Below, piece after piece: positions 22,285-29,915 of a DNA stretch of 35,477 nucleotides. The stretch is from Candidatus Woesearchaeota archaeon (lineage in GTDB: Archaea > Nanobdellota > Nanobdellia > Woesearchaeales > UBA10216), in NCBI GenBank assembly GCA_018303115.1, contig JAGVYT010000029.1, forward strand, positions 1 to 35,477, in the 5' to 3' direction. The notes beneath the pieces are model-generated. The model was not told where the DNA came from, did not search any database, and saw only the letters and a list, made by a program, of their open reading frames with translations. The first letter of the stretch is position 1, and every line of letters starts with the position of its first letter. A program made the translations under genes and the position numbers.

Positions 22285-23991
22285 ATGAAACGCTTTTATT
22301 CCGAACTGGTTGAAGCGATAAAAAAAGAAAAGCCTGCCGACATGACAAACCTGAAGATAATTCTGAGCAGGAAGCACGGCATGAAAAAGGTCCCTTCCAA
22401 CATAGAAGTATTTCTCAACAGCAGCGAAGACGAATTGAAAGGCTTGAAACTTGTTACCAAGCCAACTCGGACCTTGTCAGGCGTTGCGAGCATTTCAATA
22501 ATGACGGCACCTTTCGGATGCCCCCATGGAAGATGCACTTTCTGTCCCGGCGGTCCAAATTCTGTTTTTGGGAACGTGCCACAGAGCTACACCGGACATG
22601 AACCAGCTACAATGAGGGCTATAAGAAATAACTTTGATGCATACATGCAGGTATTTTCCAGATTAGAGCAGTATGCAGTCCTTGGGCAGGATTTTGACAA
22701 GATAGAGCTGATAATACAGGGGGGAACCTTCCCAAGCATGGACAAAACATATCAGGATGAATTTATTGCATGCGCTTACAAGGCAATGAGCGACTTCTCT
22801 GAAGAATTTTTTGCTGATGATAAGCTAAACCTGCAAAAGTTCAAGGAATTTTTTGAATTGCCAAGTGAATATAGGAATGAAGAACGTGTTAAGAGAGTTA
22901 AAGAAAAGATTCTTCAACTAAAAAGTAAAACTACCACTAAAAATAATGGCAGCAGCAGTAATGAACTACTACGAATTGAACAAAAAAGGAACGAAACTGC
23001 AAAAATAAGATGCATCGGGCTTACAATTGAAACAAAGCCCGACTGGGGGTTGCTTGAGCACGGCAACCAACTGCTTAAGCTGGGGTGCACAAGAGTTGAG
23101 CTTGGGGTGCAGTCAGTTTACGAAACGCCTTTGAAATTAACCAACCGCGGCCATAGCATTGCTGACACTATACAATCCACAAAAATCCTGAAAGATTTGG
23201 GATTTAAGATAAACGCCCACTACATGCTCGGGCTGCCAGGGGTTGCGAGAGATGAAGAAATCAGTGGATTAAAGCAATTATTTTCCAATCCTGATTTCAA
23301 GCCTGATATGCTTAAGATTTATCCTTTGCTTGTCATAGAAGGAACCCCGCTTTATCTGCAATGGAAACGTGGCCAATATGAGCCGATTTCAACAAGTGAA
23401 GCTGCTGAAATAATATCTGAAGCAAAACGCTTCTTCCCGAAATGGGTGAGGGTAATGAGGGTTAACCGTGACATCCCCACTTACGTGACTTCTGCAGGAG
23501 TTGACAGGACAAATTTGCGCCAATACGTTCAGAAACTGCAACAAAAGAAGAACATACTCTGCAATTGCATCCGGTGCAGGGAAGTCGGAAGGAATAAAAT
23601 GTTTGAAAATGCAGAAATAACGGTAACGGAATATGATGCTTCCGGGGGAAAGGAATTCTTCATAGCAGCAGAAGACTCAAAGAACAATGTCCTGCTTGGG
23701 TTCTGCAGGCTCCGCTTCCCGTCGCAGCAACTGAGGGAAGAAATTACTGCAACTGCCGCCCTCATAAGGGAACTGCACGTTTACGCTGCAGCAGTGGCAG
23801 TGGGAAAAGAGGCTGAAGAAAAGCAAGTGCAGCATCGCGGCTACGGTAAGAAACTGATGGAAAAGGCTGAAGAGATTGCAAAAGAAAACGGCTACGACAA
23901 GATGCTCGTAATATCAGGAGCGGGAGCGAAGGAATACTACAAGAAGCTCGGATATGATTACGAAGGCGTTTACATGGGGAAGAAGCTATGA
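22285..23991 (+). CDS. elp3: Elp3 tRNA uridine(34) acetyltransferase
   Basis: 568 residues. The radical SAM domain has the Elp3-type cluster CPHGRCTFC (C79, C84, C87) followed by PGGPNSVFG, and LTIETKPDWG, LGVQSVYE and the INAHYMLGLPG segment. The C-terminal GNAT acetyltransferase domain (about 440-568) ends with GYGKKLMEKAEEIAKENGY and GAKEYYKKLGY. Archaeal Elp3 alone makes 5-carboxymethyluridine at wobble U34 from acetyl-CoA and SAM. A Lys/Ser/Asn-rich insertion (about residues 210-230) is unusual. It overlaps the NSUN gene by 4 nt, so the two RNA-modification genes are coupled. Confidence 0.96.
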   Translation: MKRFYSELVEAIKKEKPADMTNLKIILSRKHGMKKVPSNIEVFLNSSEDELKGLKLVTKPTRTLSGVASISIMTAPFGCPHGRCTFCPGGPNSVFGNVPQSYTGHEPATMRAIRNNFDAYMQVFSRLEQYAVLGQDFDKIELIIQGGTFPSMDKTYQDEFIACAYKAMSDFSEEFFADDKLNLQKFKEFFELPSEYRNEERVKRVKEKILQLKSKTTTKNNGSSSNELLRIEQKRNETAKIRCIGLTIETKPDWGLLEHGNQLLKLGCTRVELGVQSVYETPLKLTNRGHSIADTIQSTKILKDLGFKINAHYMLGLPGVARDEEISGLKQLFSNPDFKPDMLKIYPLLVIEGTPLYLQWKRGQYEPISTSEAAEIISEAKRFFPKWVRVMRVNRDIPTYVTSAGVDRTNLRQYVQKLQQKKNILCNCIRCREVGRNKMFENAEITVTEYDASGGKEFFIAAEDSKNNVLLGFCRLRFPSQQLREEITATAALIRELHVYAAAVAVGKEAEEKQVQHRGYGKKLMEKAEEIAKENGYDKMLVISGAGAKEYYKKLGYDYEGVYMGKKL

Positions 23992-24947
23992 AAGCCGAGC
24001 TTGAACCAATACCTGAAGCCGAGAAAGCAGTTGTCAAGGAGGAGTTTGAAAAGAGGTACAGGCAGCTTCTTGGCAATCGTTACGATGAGTTCCTAAAATA
24101 TTCCCTGTCGTATATTACGAAGAGCATTCGTGTCAACACATTAAAGGCGACAGTTGCAGAGGTTAAGAAACGTCTGCAGCAGCAAAATTTCACTCTGGAG
24201 CAGATTCCCTGGTGTGACAAGGGCTTCTGGGTTAAGGGAGAGAGAACTGATTTGGGAAACCTGATTGAGCACGCCCTCGGCTACATTTACGTGCAGGAGG
24301 CCGCGAGCATGCTTCCCGCATCCGTATTGCAGCCAGAGCCAGGAGATGTAGTGCTGGACATGTGTGCAAGTCCTGGCTCAAAGACAACCCAAATGGCTTC
24401 AATGATGGAAAACACTGGTTTGGTTGTTGCAAATGACATAAGCGGGGCAAGGATGAAACCATTAGGTCTGAATCTGCAGCGCTGCGGCATAATGAACGTT
24501 GCAGTTACAGTAATGTACGGGCAACAGTTTAGAAAGGGAAACGTTTCTTTTGACAAGGTGCTTGTGGATGCTCCATGCAGCGGCACAGGAACGATAAGAA
24601 GAAGCCCTGATACGCTAAGGATATGGAACCCCGGGATGATAAAGAGGCTGTCAAAAACCCAGAAATCCCTGATTGAATCAGCATTCCGTGTTCTGAAAAA
24701 TGGCGGAACTCTTGTCTACAGCACATGCAGCAATGAGCCTGAGGAAAACGAGGAAGTAATAGACTATCTTCTGGATAAATTCTCCGGCGCCACTCTGGAA
24801 AAAATTAACTTAAACATAAACAAGTCAGAACCAATCCTGAATTTTGAAAATAAAAATTACCGCAGTGAAATAAAAAAATGCTTACGCATCTGGCCGCAGG
24901 ACAACAATACCGAGGGCTTCTTTGTTGCTAGGATAACCAAGAACTGA
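23988..24947 (+). CDS. NOL1/NOP2/Sun-family RNA 5-methylcytosine methyltransferase
   Basis: 319 residues. After an N-terminal region with RVNTLKAT comes the SAM-binding motif VLDMCASPGSKTTQMA (about 122-137), then VLVDAPCSGTGT with C197 (motif IV) and TLVYSTCS with catalytic C247 (motif VI). Both cysteines needed for C5 methylation of cytosine in tRNA or rRNA are present. There is no PUA domain. It is translationally coupled to elp3. Its stop codon touches that of the convergent PIN gene with no gap. The target (tRNA or rRNA) cannot be read from the sequence. Confidence 0.95.
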   Translation: MKAELEPIPEAEKAVVKEEFEKRYRQLLGNRYDEFLKYSLSYITKSIRVNTLKATVAEVKKRLQQQNFTLEQIPWCDKGFWVKGERTDLGNLIEHALGYIYVQEAASMLPASVLQPEPGDVVLDMCASPGSKTTQMASMMENTGLVVANDISGARMKPLGLNLQRCGIMNVAVTVMYGQQFRKGNVSFDKVLVDAPCSGTGTIRRSPDTLRIWNPGMIKRLSKTQKSLIESAFRVLKNGGTLVYSTCSNEPEENEEVIDYLLDKFSGATLEKINLNINKSEPILNFENKNYRSEIKKCLRIWPQDNNTEGFFVARITKN

Positions 24948-25643
24948 CTATTTTCTCAATTCAGCATCCATTATCGCCTTTATTCCGCGCTCATTTATCG
25001 CGCAGCCGTCAAGCTTCAGCCCCCACAGGACGCTTTCAAGAAGAGTTTTTCTTAAGCCAGGGGCTGATTTGGAAAGGTATCGCTCCAGTAGCCCATTTTC
25101 AAAAGCAACCGCGGCAAGCTCCGTTGACCTGATTATGCTTATGCCTCTTGTGCGCTCTTTAAGCTGCAGCAGGTTTTCCTTATTCGCAGTAACTGTTGTT
25201 TGCAGCTTCTTTTCCATTATTCTTGCAAGGTGCTGAGGGTGCTCAACCAGCTCCCTGGTGATGCGCTCATCCATTACAATCGCTTCAGCATTTAGGTGAA
25301 TTGCGGCAGCTATGGACGCTATTTCACCGTAATGCACTATTGTCAATTCTTTGCCTTTCGCGCTGAAGCATCTGTTTGCGCTGTTCAGCAAGGAAAGCGT
25401 TTCATCCTTGGTAAGGTCATCTTCAAGGACCTTTAATACGCCGTTAGTTATGAGCTCCTGAACCTGAAAAGCCTCAAACTTGAACTTCTTAGTCTGCAGC
25501 GGTTCGTCAACCAGCTCGGATTTCACAGATTCCGGGATGCAAAACTCGCCCTTGAAAATCCTTTTTAGCGGCTCAACAATCCAGAGGAGGTTGTTCATCG
25601 TAAAACTGATTAAAGGGCCAGAGTCAAACACCAGGGCTTTCAC
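24948..25643 (-). CDS. PIN-domain protein
   Basis: 231 residues from the GTG at 25643, which overlaps the upstream stop as GTGA. An alternative ATG at 25745 would lengthen it by 34 residues but runs through the neighbouring gene. The PIN fold begins KALVFDSGPLISF with the first catalytic aspartate (D7), continues with a E-rich helix and contains EAIVMDERITRELV (a second acidic pair) near residue 137. A helical C-terminal part of about 70 residues follows. PIN proteins are metal-dependent ribonucleases, commonly toxins. The upstream HTH protein would be its partner, though this size differs from classic VapC (about 130 residues). Confidence 0.82.
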   Translation of the reverse strand: MKALVFDSGPLISFTMNNLLWIVEPLKRIFKGEFCIPESVKSELVDEPLQTKKFKFEAFQVQELITNGVLKVLEDDLTKDETLSLLNSANRCFSAKGKELTIVHYGEIASIAAAIHLNAEAIVMDERITRELVEHPQHLARIMEKKLQTTVTANKENLLQLKERTRGISIIRSTELAAVAFENGLLERYLSKSAPGLRKTLLESVLWGLKLDGCAINERGIKAIMDAELRK

Positions 25644-26176
25644 TGGAACAGCCTCCTTGCGAGGATAAGCCGCTTTTCTGTAGGGATAAGCTCTGAAGAC
25701 TGTTCTGCAATTTTTGTTTTTCCCACATAATTCAGCAGCTCCCACTTAGAAATGCCCAGTATGGCAGCAACACGGCTTATGGACAAACCGTGTTCGTACA
25801 AAACAGAACCCTTCTTGACCTGAGCTTGCTCAATGGCGCTAAACACAAATTTCTTCAACCTTAAGTCCTCAGTCTGTACAGACTTGATTAAGTCCCCGAT
25901 AACCGACCTGTATTTGGAATCATTGCCTGAAGAGAGCGCATCAGAAGCAGAACGCAAACTGGCAACTACTATTTTCTTGTTATACATGCGCTCAATAACC
26001 TTGGAAAGTGCGTAAATCACCACGCCTATGCTTAGCGAGTCCTCATCCTGAAATATTGAGGCGTTGTGGATGTTGCTGTTGCTAAGCTCCTTAAGCCTGA
26101 AAGAATCACCTTTGTTAATAGCAGTAATGCACTCTTTAAGAAGCCTTATTATGTTGCTCCTGACTGTTTCTTGCAT
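25640..26176 (-). CDS. Helix-turn-helix protein paired with the PIN gene
   Basis: 178 residues, mostly helical. The N-terminal two-thirds forms a helical bundle (ALSKVIERM, KIVVASLRSASDALSSG), and the C-terminus has a helix-turn-helix: HGLSISRVAAILGISKWELLNYVG. It overlaps the PIN gene by 4 nt, so they form a two-gene unit in the order antitoxin-like then nuclease-like. A minus-strand TATA box lies 27 nt upstream. A toxin-antitoxin role is inferred from gene pairing only; a housekeeping RNA-processing pair is possible. Confidence 0.8.
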   Translation of the reverse strand: MQETVRSNIIRLLKECITAINKGDSFRLKELSNSNIHNASIFQDEDSLSIGVVIYALSKVIERMYNKKIVVASLRSASDALSSGNDSKYRSVIGDLIKSVQTEDLRLKKFVFSAIEQAQVKKGSVLYEHGLSISRVAAILGISKWELLNYVGKTKIAEQSSELIPTEKRLILARRLFQ

Positions 26177-26195
26177 GACACCCTTTTTTGTTATT

Positions 26196-26208
26196 GCTTA
26201 TTTAATTC
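26196..26208 (-). promoter_or_regulatory. TATA box for the HTH/PIN operon
   Basis: Minus-strand AGAATTAAATAAG-type sequence centred about 27 nt before the ATG at 26176. Confidence 0.45.
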
Positions 26209-26249
26209 TTTCTAAGATGTCTAAACTTAGCTTGCCTTTGCTTACCTTT

Positions 26250-26289
26250 ATTTTTCCCTCCCCTTGCCTAAGTTAGGGGAAGGAAAAAT
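26250..26289 (+). repeat. Pyrimidine/purine hairpin repeat
   Basis: Arms 26250-26264 and 26275-26289 form a 15-bp stem with one mismatch and a 10-nt loop starting TGCC. It lies between the divergent HTH gene and the GTPase gene, upstream of the GTPase TATA box. The sequence fits the hairpin family found after ftsZ (11650-11693). Confidence 0.5.
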
Positions 26290-26340
26290 GAATAGGGTGG
26301 CTGAAAAACAAATTTTCTGCACGATTTCTGGAAAACAAAA

Positions 26341-26356
26341 AGATTTTTATATAAAG
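26341..26356 (+). promoter_or_regulatory. TATA box for the GTPase operon
   Basis: AGATTTTTATATAAAG is centred 25 nt before the ATG at 26375 and rules out the longer start at 26264. Confidence 0.6.
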
Positions 26357-26374
26357 ATTTTGAGAAGATGGGTC

Positions 26375-27007
26375 ATGATTGGCATTCTGAATAAGTTCAT
26401 CGCTAAGGTTTTCAGGGACATCTTCAGGCGAAGAACCCACCTTAAACTTGGGCTTTACGGACCTCCAAACGGCGGGAAGACGACCCTTGCAAACCGCATC
26501 ACAGAAGACTGGATTGGAGAAAAGATGGGGACGGTAAGCAACATTCCCCACGAAACAAGGGAGATAGTTGTAAAAGAACAGGTAAACATAAGGTCAGGCA
26601 AGAAAGAGCTTTCGTTTAATCTTGTGGACACTCCGGGAATAGCCACTAAAATAGATTACGAGGACTTTGTCAAGGCGGGACTGAGTGTCAAGAAATCCAA
26701 GAAAAGGGCAAAGGAAGCTACAAAAGGCGTTATTGACGCCATTAAATGGCTTGATGAGATGGATGTTGTTGTCATAGTCCTTGATGCCACCCAGGACCCT
26801 TACTCGCAGGTAAACATAACAATCATGGGCAACATGCAGGCTCGCGATACGCCAGTGCTGGTGGTTGCCAATAAGATGGACTTAAAGAAAGCTGATATTA
26901 AAAAGGTGCAGGCTGCTTTCCCGCAATATGACGTTGTTGGTATATCCGCGAAGTATGGGAACAACATAGACAAGTTTTACGAAGCCCTTTTCACAGTTGT
27001 AGGATAA
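26375..27007 (+). CDS. arvA: Era-like GTPase OapA/ArvA
   Basis: 210 residues from the ATG at 26375. G motifs are complete: GPPNGGKTT (P-loop), the switch region SNIPHETRE, VDTPGIATK, NKMD and SAKYG. A conserved basic N-terminal helix (LNKFIAKVFRDIFRRR) precedes the G domain. The gene is followed 2 nt later by a DUF2073 gene and then a Zn-ribbon gene, the exact trio called OapABC in Haloferax because of its place near an origin. There, as I recall, the GTPase (renamed ArvA) drives vesicle formation. A similar membrane-remodelling role here is inference from family and context. Confidence 0.9.
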   Translation: MIGILNKFIAKVFRDIFRRRTHLKLGLYGPPNGGKTTLANRITEDWIGEKMGTVSNIPHETREIVVKEQVNIRSGKKELSFNLVDTPGIATKIDYEDFVKAGLSVKKSKKRAKEATKGVIDAIKWLDEMDVVVIVLDATQDPYSQVNITIMGNMQARDTPVLVVANKMDLKKADIKKVQAAFPQYDVVGISAKYGNNIDKFYEALFTVVG

Positions 27008-27009
27008 AA

Positions 27010-27396
27010 ATGCTAACCTTACAGTTTATACCTTACTCGGACATTGAAGGCGTGCCTCTTGAGCAAAAAATAAAGAAAATATTGGGCATAGTAAAGGAGG
27101 ATAAAATAATAGTCATGGAGGGCAGGCTGAAAAAGAGCGAAGAAACCGAGCTCATCAAAGCCACAATGGAGCGCATTGACAACAACTTCAAGGGAATAGA
27201 AGTTTCAGTAATCTACCCGGAAAACAGGGGAGACAACTTAGGGAGAACACTTAAGAACAGCCTGATAGGAGTCCTGCTTGGCGAGCGACAGGGGCTGACT
27301 GTAATAGGCCCCGCAACCCTGATAAAAGAAATCAAGAAAGACCCTGACAAGATACAGTTGTTTGCCAAGGAAAAAAAGTCCAAGAGAAAACGATAA
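27010..27396 (+). CDS. arvB: DUF2073 family protein (OapB/ArvB)
   Basis: 128 residues, a single DUF2073 domain from start to near the end: LTLQFIPYSDIEGVPLEQK, IIVMEGRLKKSEETELIK, and a final strand-helix GLTVIGPATLIKEI. A basic tail (KEKKSKRKR) follows. It lies 2 nt after the GTPase gene and is always its companion in archaea, so it is probably a partner or regulator of the GTPase. No catalytic motif is apparent. Confidence 0.88.
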   Translation: MLTLQFIPYSDIEGVPLEQKIKKILGIVKEDKIIVMEGRLKKSEETELIKATMERIDNNFKGIEVSVIYPENRGDNLGRTLKNSLIGVLLGERQGLTVIGPATLIKEIKKDPDKIQLFAKEKKSKRKR

Positions 27397-27400
27397 GATG

Positions 27401-27448
27401 TCAGAATTCCCGAAGGAATTCTGATCATGATCAAAAATCGGAGATTTT
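27401..27448. promoter_or_regulatory. Hairpin pair between arvB and arvC
   Basis: The 56-nt gap holds a perfect 10-bp hairpin with CGAA loop (27401-27424), a perfect 12-bp palindrome (27422-27433) and a 6-bp hairpin (27434-27448). ATGTC at 27398-27402 can also pair with GACAT at 27450-27454, which would bury the arvC start codon. It could tune arvC translation or be a small repeat; no evidence decides. Confidence 0.4.
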
Positions 27449-27452
27449 CGAC

Positions 27453-27830
27453 ATGCCACACCAATGCGTCAGATGCAATACGTTCTACGAAGACGGCTCA
27501 GAGGAAATACTCGGCGGCTGCAACTGCGGCGGAAAGCTTTTCTTCTACATCAAAAAAGCCAAACTCGAGAAAGCAAAAAACGTTGTTGTCAACCTAAGCG
27601 AACAGGAAAAAGAGCAGATAGAAGAAGACGTTTTCGACATAGTCGGCGTTGAGCACAAGGACGAGCCTGTAGTTCTCGATATCGAGTCAATAAGAATCCA
27701 AAAGCCTGGAAAATATGAGATAGACCTGGTGACATTGTTCAAGGGCGAACCGATAGTCTACAAGGTTGGGGAAGGAAAATACATCATTGACCTAATCAGA
27801 AGCTTTGGAGAGCTGGGGAAGAAGGATTAG
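27453..27830 (+). CDS. arvC: Zn-ribbon protein (OapC/ArvC, DUF2072)
   Basis: 125 residues. The N-terminus is a zinc ribbon: HQCVRCNTFYEDG and GGCNCGG supply four or five cysteines within the first 30 residues. The middle is acidic and helical (LSEQEKEQIEEDVFD), and the C-terminus is a strand-rich domain (RIQKPGKYEIDLVTLF, PIVYKVGEGKYIIDL). It is the third gene of the GTPase-DUF2073-Zn-ribbon trio. Its stop overlaps that of the minus-strand gene at 27827. Confidence 0.88.
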   Translation: MPHQCVRCNTFYEDGSEEILGGCNCGGKLFFYIKKAKLEKAKNVVVNLSEQEKEQIEEDVFDIVGVEHKDEPVVLDIESIRIQKPGKYEIDLVTLFKGEPIVYKVGEGKYIIDLIRSFGELGKKD

Positions 27831-28405
27831 CTTTTTTTCAACTCAGCGTAAAACGCTTCTTTAAACGCGCCTCTAGCCCTTTCCTTAAAAGTGTTTATAG
27901 CTTCTTTACGCCTTCTGCTGACAGGGTTATCGACGCGTTCAGTAACATAATTCAACACGATATAAGCCACGCCACCGGTTGCCACGCCTGCAGCAGAGCC
28001 CACAGCAAGGTTGCTAAATTCTGCAACAGCCGCTAAAAAGCTTAGGGCAACAAACGCCGGAACTGCTAATACCCGGAATACCTGGACAAAATTTGAGTTA
28101 AACACTCTTTGGCTCAAAGTGCCGCTTTGCTCTGCTTCTGCGTAGCTTCGCAAAAACTCAGGCGCAAGCTCAATTGCCTTCCTTTTCAATGCTTCCGTGC
28201 CGTAAGCATATCCTTGGCTCATTGGCACATATTTCATGGCTCCATTTTCCCTTTCCATCCAGAATTGATTAAAAACGATGTAGCCTATCCATTTCTCGCC
28301 ACCAGCCCGCCCTTCCTTGAGTAGTCTATCAACAAGATTATTTGTGTAAGTTTCTACAGCCGAGAGCGTTAGCAGGCCTAGTACATTGTCAATCGTGCTT
28401 GTCAT
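27827..28405 (-). CDS. Hypothetical membrane protein downstream of ychF
   Basis: 192 residues. A soluble N-terminal part of about 100 residues is followed by two hydrophobic segments (about 108-135, FRVLAVPAFVALSFLAAVAEF, and 139-156, SAAGVATGGVAYIVL) and a basic amphipathic tail (SRRRKEAINTFKERARGAF). It shares a 4-nt overlap with the YchF-like gene and so is co-translated with it. The 3' end overlaps the arvC stop by four bases. The family is not recognised. Confidence 0.75.
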   Translation of the reverse strand: MTSTIDNVLGLLTLSAVETYTNNLVDRLLKEGRAGGEKWIGYIVFNQFWMERENGAMKYVPMSQGYAYGTEALKRKAIELAPEFLRSYAEAEQSGTLSQRVFNSNFVQVFRVLAVPAFVALSFLAAVAEFSNLAVGSAAGVATGGVAYIVLNYVTERVDNPVSRRRKEAINTFKERARGAFKEAFYAELKKS

Positions 28406-29601
28406 TTTCTGCTTATAATTTCCACTACATCCCTGTTTTTCAGGGCATAATCCCTGCCAACTGTTTTCCTCGTCCTGACGTCAATGGCCCTGATAAAGCC
28501 CTCGCCGAGGTCTGTGTGCAGCCTGAAAGCGAAATCCACTGCCGTCGAGTTTTCCGGCATTAAGATGCAGTCCGGCAGAACGCGTCCGTGCTGGTCTGCA
28601 AGCTTATTCACGCCGCCGGGAAATACTGCCACGCACTTCAGAAGGTCAAACACGGCCTTGTTCAGGCAGTCCTGAACGCCTGTATTGCCGTGCTTTTTCA
28701 GAACGTTTTCATCAATGAATTCAAGCGCCTTCCTCTGCTTAGGCGAGAGCTTTCCGCCCTCTTTTATCGTAAAGCTGCTGTCACCCGGAATGTATTCAAT
28801 TAAATTTTCCCTGGCAGCTTCCCTTAAGGCAAGCTCTGATTCTGCGCTGCACGGCACTATCATATGCCCTTTGAACTCTTCCTGCATTTTCTTTATATTG
28901 GCGGCAGCAGTGTCCAAGTCGGCCTTGTTCGCAGCTATGATTATCTGCTTTGTTGCCCTTCTAAGCTCAACTGCAAAATTTTGCAAATCCCTCTCTGACC
29001 ACTTAAGCGGATTTTCCGGGTTAAGCCCAAGCCCTGCAATTATGCTTTTTACAATCTCAGTGTTGGCGTTTAAGCCGGAGAACTGGTCTGCTATTGCGTC
29101 CTCAACCTTGTGGCGCTCCATGTAGGTCTGCTTTGCGAATTTCTCCCACGGCTTTTTAAGTATGGCCAGGTACCACAGGTCAAGCTCGGTTTCCAGGAAG
29201 CGCACGTCATCAGAAGGGTTATGGCTGCCTGCATCCACAGGCTTGCCGTTCTCGTCAGTGCTGCCGGAAGCGTCCACAACGTGAACCAGCGCGTTAGCCT
29301 GCCTTAAATCGTCAAGAAACTGGTTGCCCAGCCCCTTTCCCTGGTGAGCGCCCGGAACCAGGCCTGCCACGTCAAGAAACTCCACGGGGACAAAGCGGTT
29401 CCCACTGATGCAGAACCCTTCCCTGGGATTGCACTTAACATTTAATTCGCGGTCAACGCAGCTTACTCTGACGTAGGCAGCGCCCCTGTTCGGCTTTATG
29501 GTTGTAAAAGGGTAAGAGGCTATCTCCACCTCTGCAAGAGTGGATGCCTTGAAAAAGGTGCTTTTCCCCGAAGATGGCTTGCCAACAATGCCTACTAGCA
29601 T
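28402..29601 (-). CDS. ychF: OLA1/YchF-like GTPase
   Basis: 399 residues, the archaeal long form. The P-loop is GKPSSGKSTF near residue 7, followed by the switch region SYPFTTIKPN, DVAGLVPGAHQGKGLGN, and the NKAD motif near residue 235, then a helical domain and a C-terminal TGS domain ending VRTRKTVGRDYALKNRDVVEIIS. OBG/YchF proteins bind ribosomes and regulate translation. It has a TATA box centred 28 nt upstream and leads an operon with the 27827 membrane protein. Confidence 0.95.
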   Translation of the reverse strand: MLVGIVGKPSSGKSTFFKASTLAEVEIASYPFTTIKPNRGAAYVRVSCVDRELNVKCNPREGFCISGNRFVPVEFLDVAGLVPGAHQGKGLGNQFLDDLRQANALVHVVDASGSTDENGKPVDAGSHNPSDDVRFLETELDLWYLAILKKPWEKFAKQTYMERHKVEDAIADQFSGLNANTEIVKSIIAGLGLNPENPLKWSERDLQNFAVELRRATKQIIIAANKADLDTAAANIKKMQEEFKGHMIVPCSAESELALREAARENLIEYIPGDSSFTIKEGGKLSPKQRKALEFIDENVLKKHGNTGVQDCLNKAVFDLLKCVAVFPGGVNKLADQHGRVLPDCILMPENSTAVDFAFRLHTDLGEGFIRAIDVRTRKTVGRDYALKNRDVVEIISRK

Positions 29602-29621
29602 GCTGTTGGAGGGTTTTACCG

Positions 29622-29636
29622 CTTTTTTAATACTTA
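29622..29636 (-). promoter_or_regulatory. TATA box for the YchF-like operon
   Basis: Minus-strand AT-rich box centred 28 nt before the ATG at 29601. Confidence 0.4.
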
Positions 29637-29663
29637 TTGCTGTGACGGCGGCCCATTCCCCCG

Positions 29664-29677
29664 AAAAAATTATAAAC
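29664..29677 (+). promoter_or_regulatory. TATA box for the 58-residue membrane protein
   Basis: AAAAAATTATAAAC is centred 26 nt before the GTG at 29697 and decides that start. Confidence 0.5.
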
Positions 29678-29696
29678 AGCCTAAAAATTTACTGTT

Positions 29697-29873
29697 GTGA
29701 AGAAAATGGCGACTTTTTTTGCGATGTTAAGCGGTGTTGGCATTCTGGTCGGCCTGTTCTTAATATCCCAGGGGCTTTGGGGGGACGGTGTAGGGGCCTT
29801 TTTGGCATTGACCATAGGCGTTTTTGTGACTTTCAAGGAAATCATGGACATGTTCTTTGCCGGCGGGCCGTGA
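29697..29873 (+). CDS. Small two-helix membrane protein (58 residues)
   Basis: It is read from a GTG at 29697, at the expected distance from a TATA box; an internal ATG three codons on is possible. It has two hydrophobic segments (about 6-23, FFAMLSGVGILVGLFLIS, and 32-47, GAFLALTIGVFVTF) separated by a short loop QGLWGDG, then KEIMDMFFAGGP. Size and plan resemble the 14540 protein. Function unknown. Confidence 0.6.
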   Translation: MKKMATFFAMLSGVGILVGLFLISQGLWGDGVGAFLALTIGVFVTFKEIMDMFFAGGP

Positions 29874-29882
29874 GATTCCGTA

Positions 29883-29904
29883 TTCTAACGGGTTTGGACG
29901 CAAA
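29883..29904 (+). repeat. Left terminal inverted repeat of the island
   Basis: Its core GGTTTGGACG is repeated in reverse complement at 30761-30770 and, slightly shorter, at 30679-30687. Confidence 0.45.
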
Positions 29905-29915
29905 GTGAACGTAAA

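Noticed and set aside
25644-25745. 34-residue N-terminal extension of the PIN protein
   Set aside because: It lies wholly within the HTH gene in another frame; the GTG at 25643 gives the normal PIN start and a GTGA overlap.
26264-26374. N-terminal extension of the ArvA GTPase
   Set aside because: The extension crosses a hairpin repeat and the TATA box lies inside it; the ATG at 26375 fits the promoter and the family start.
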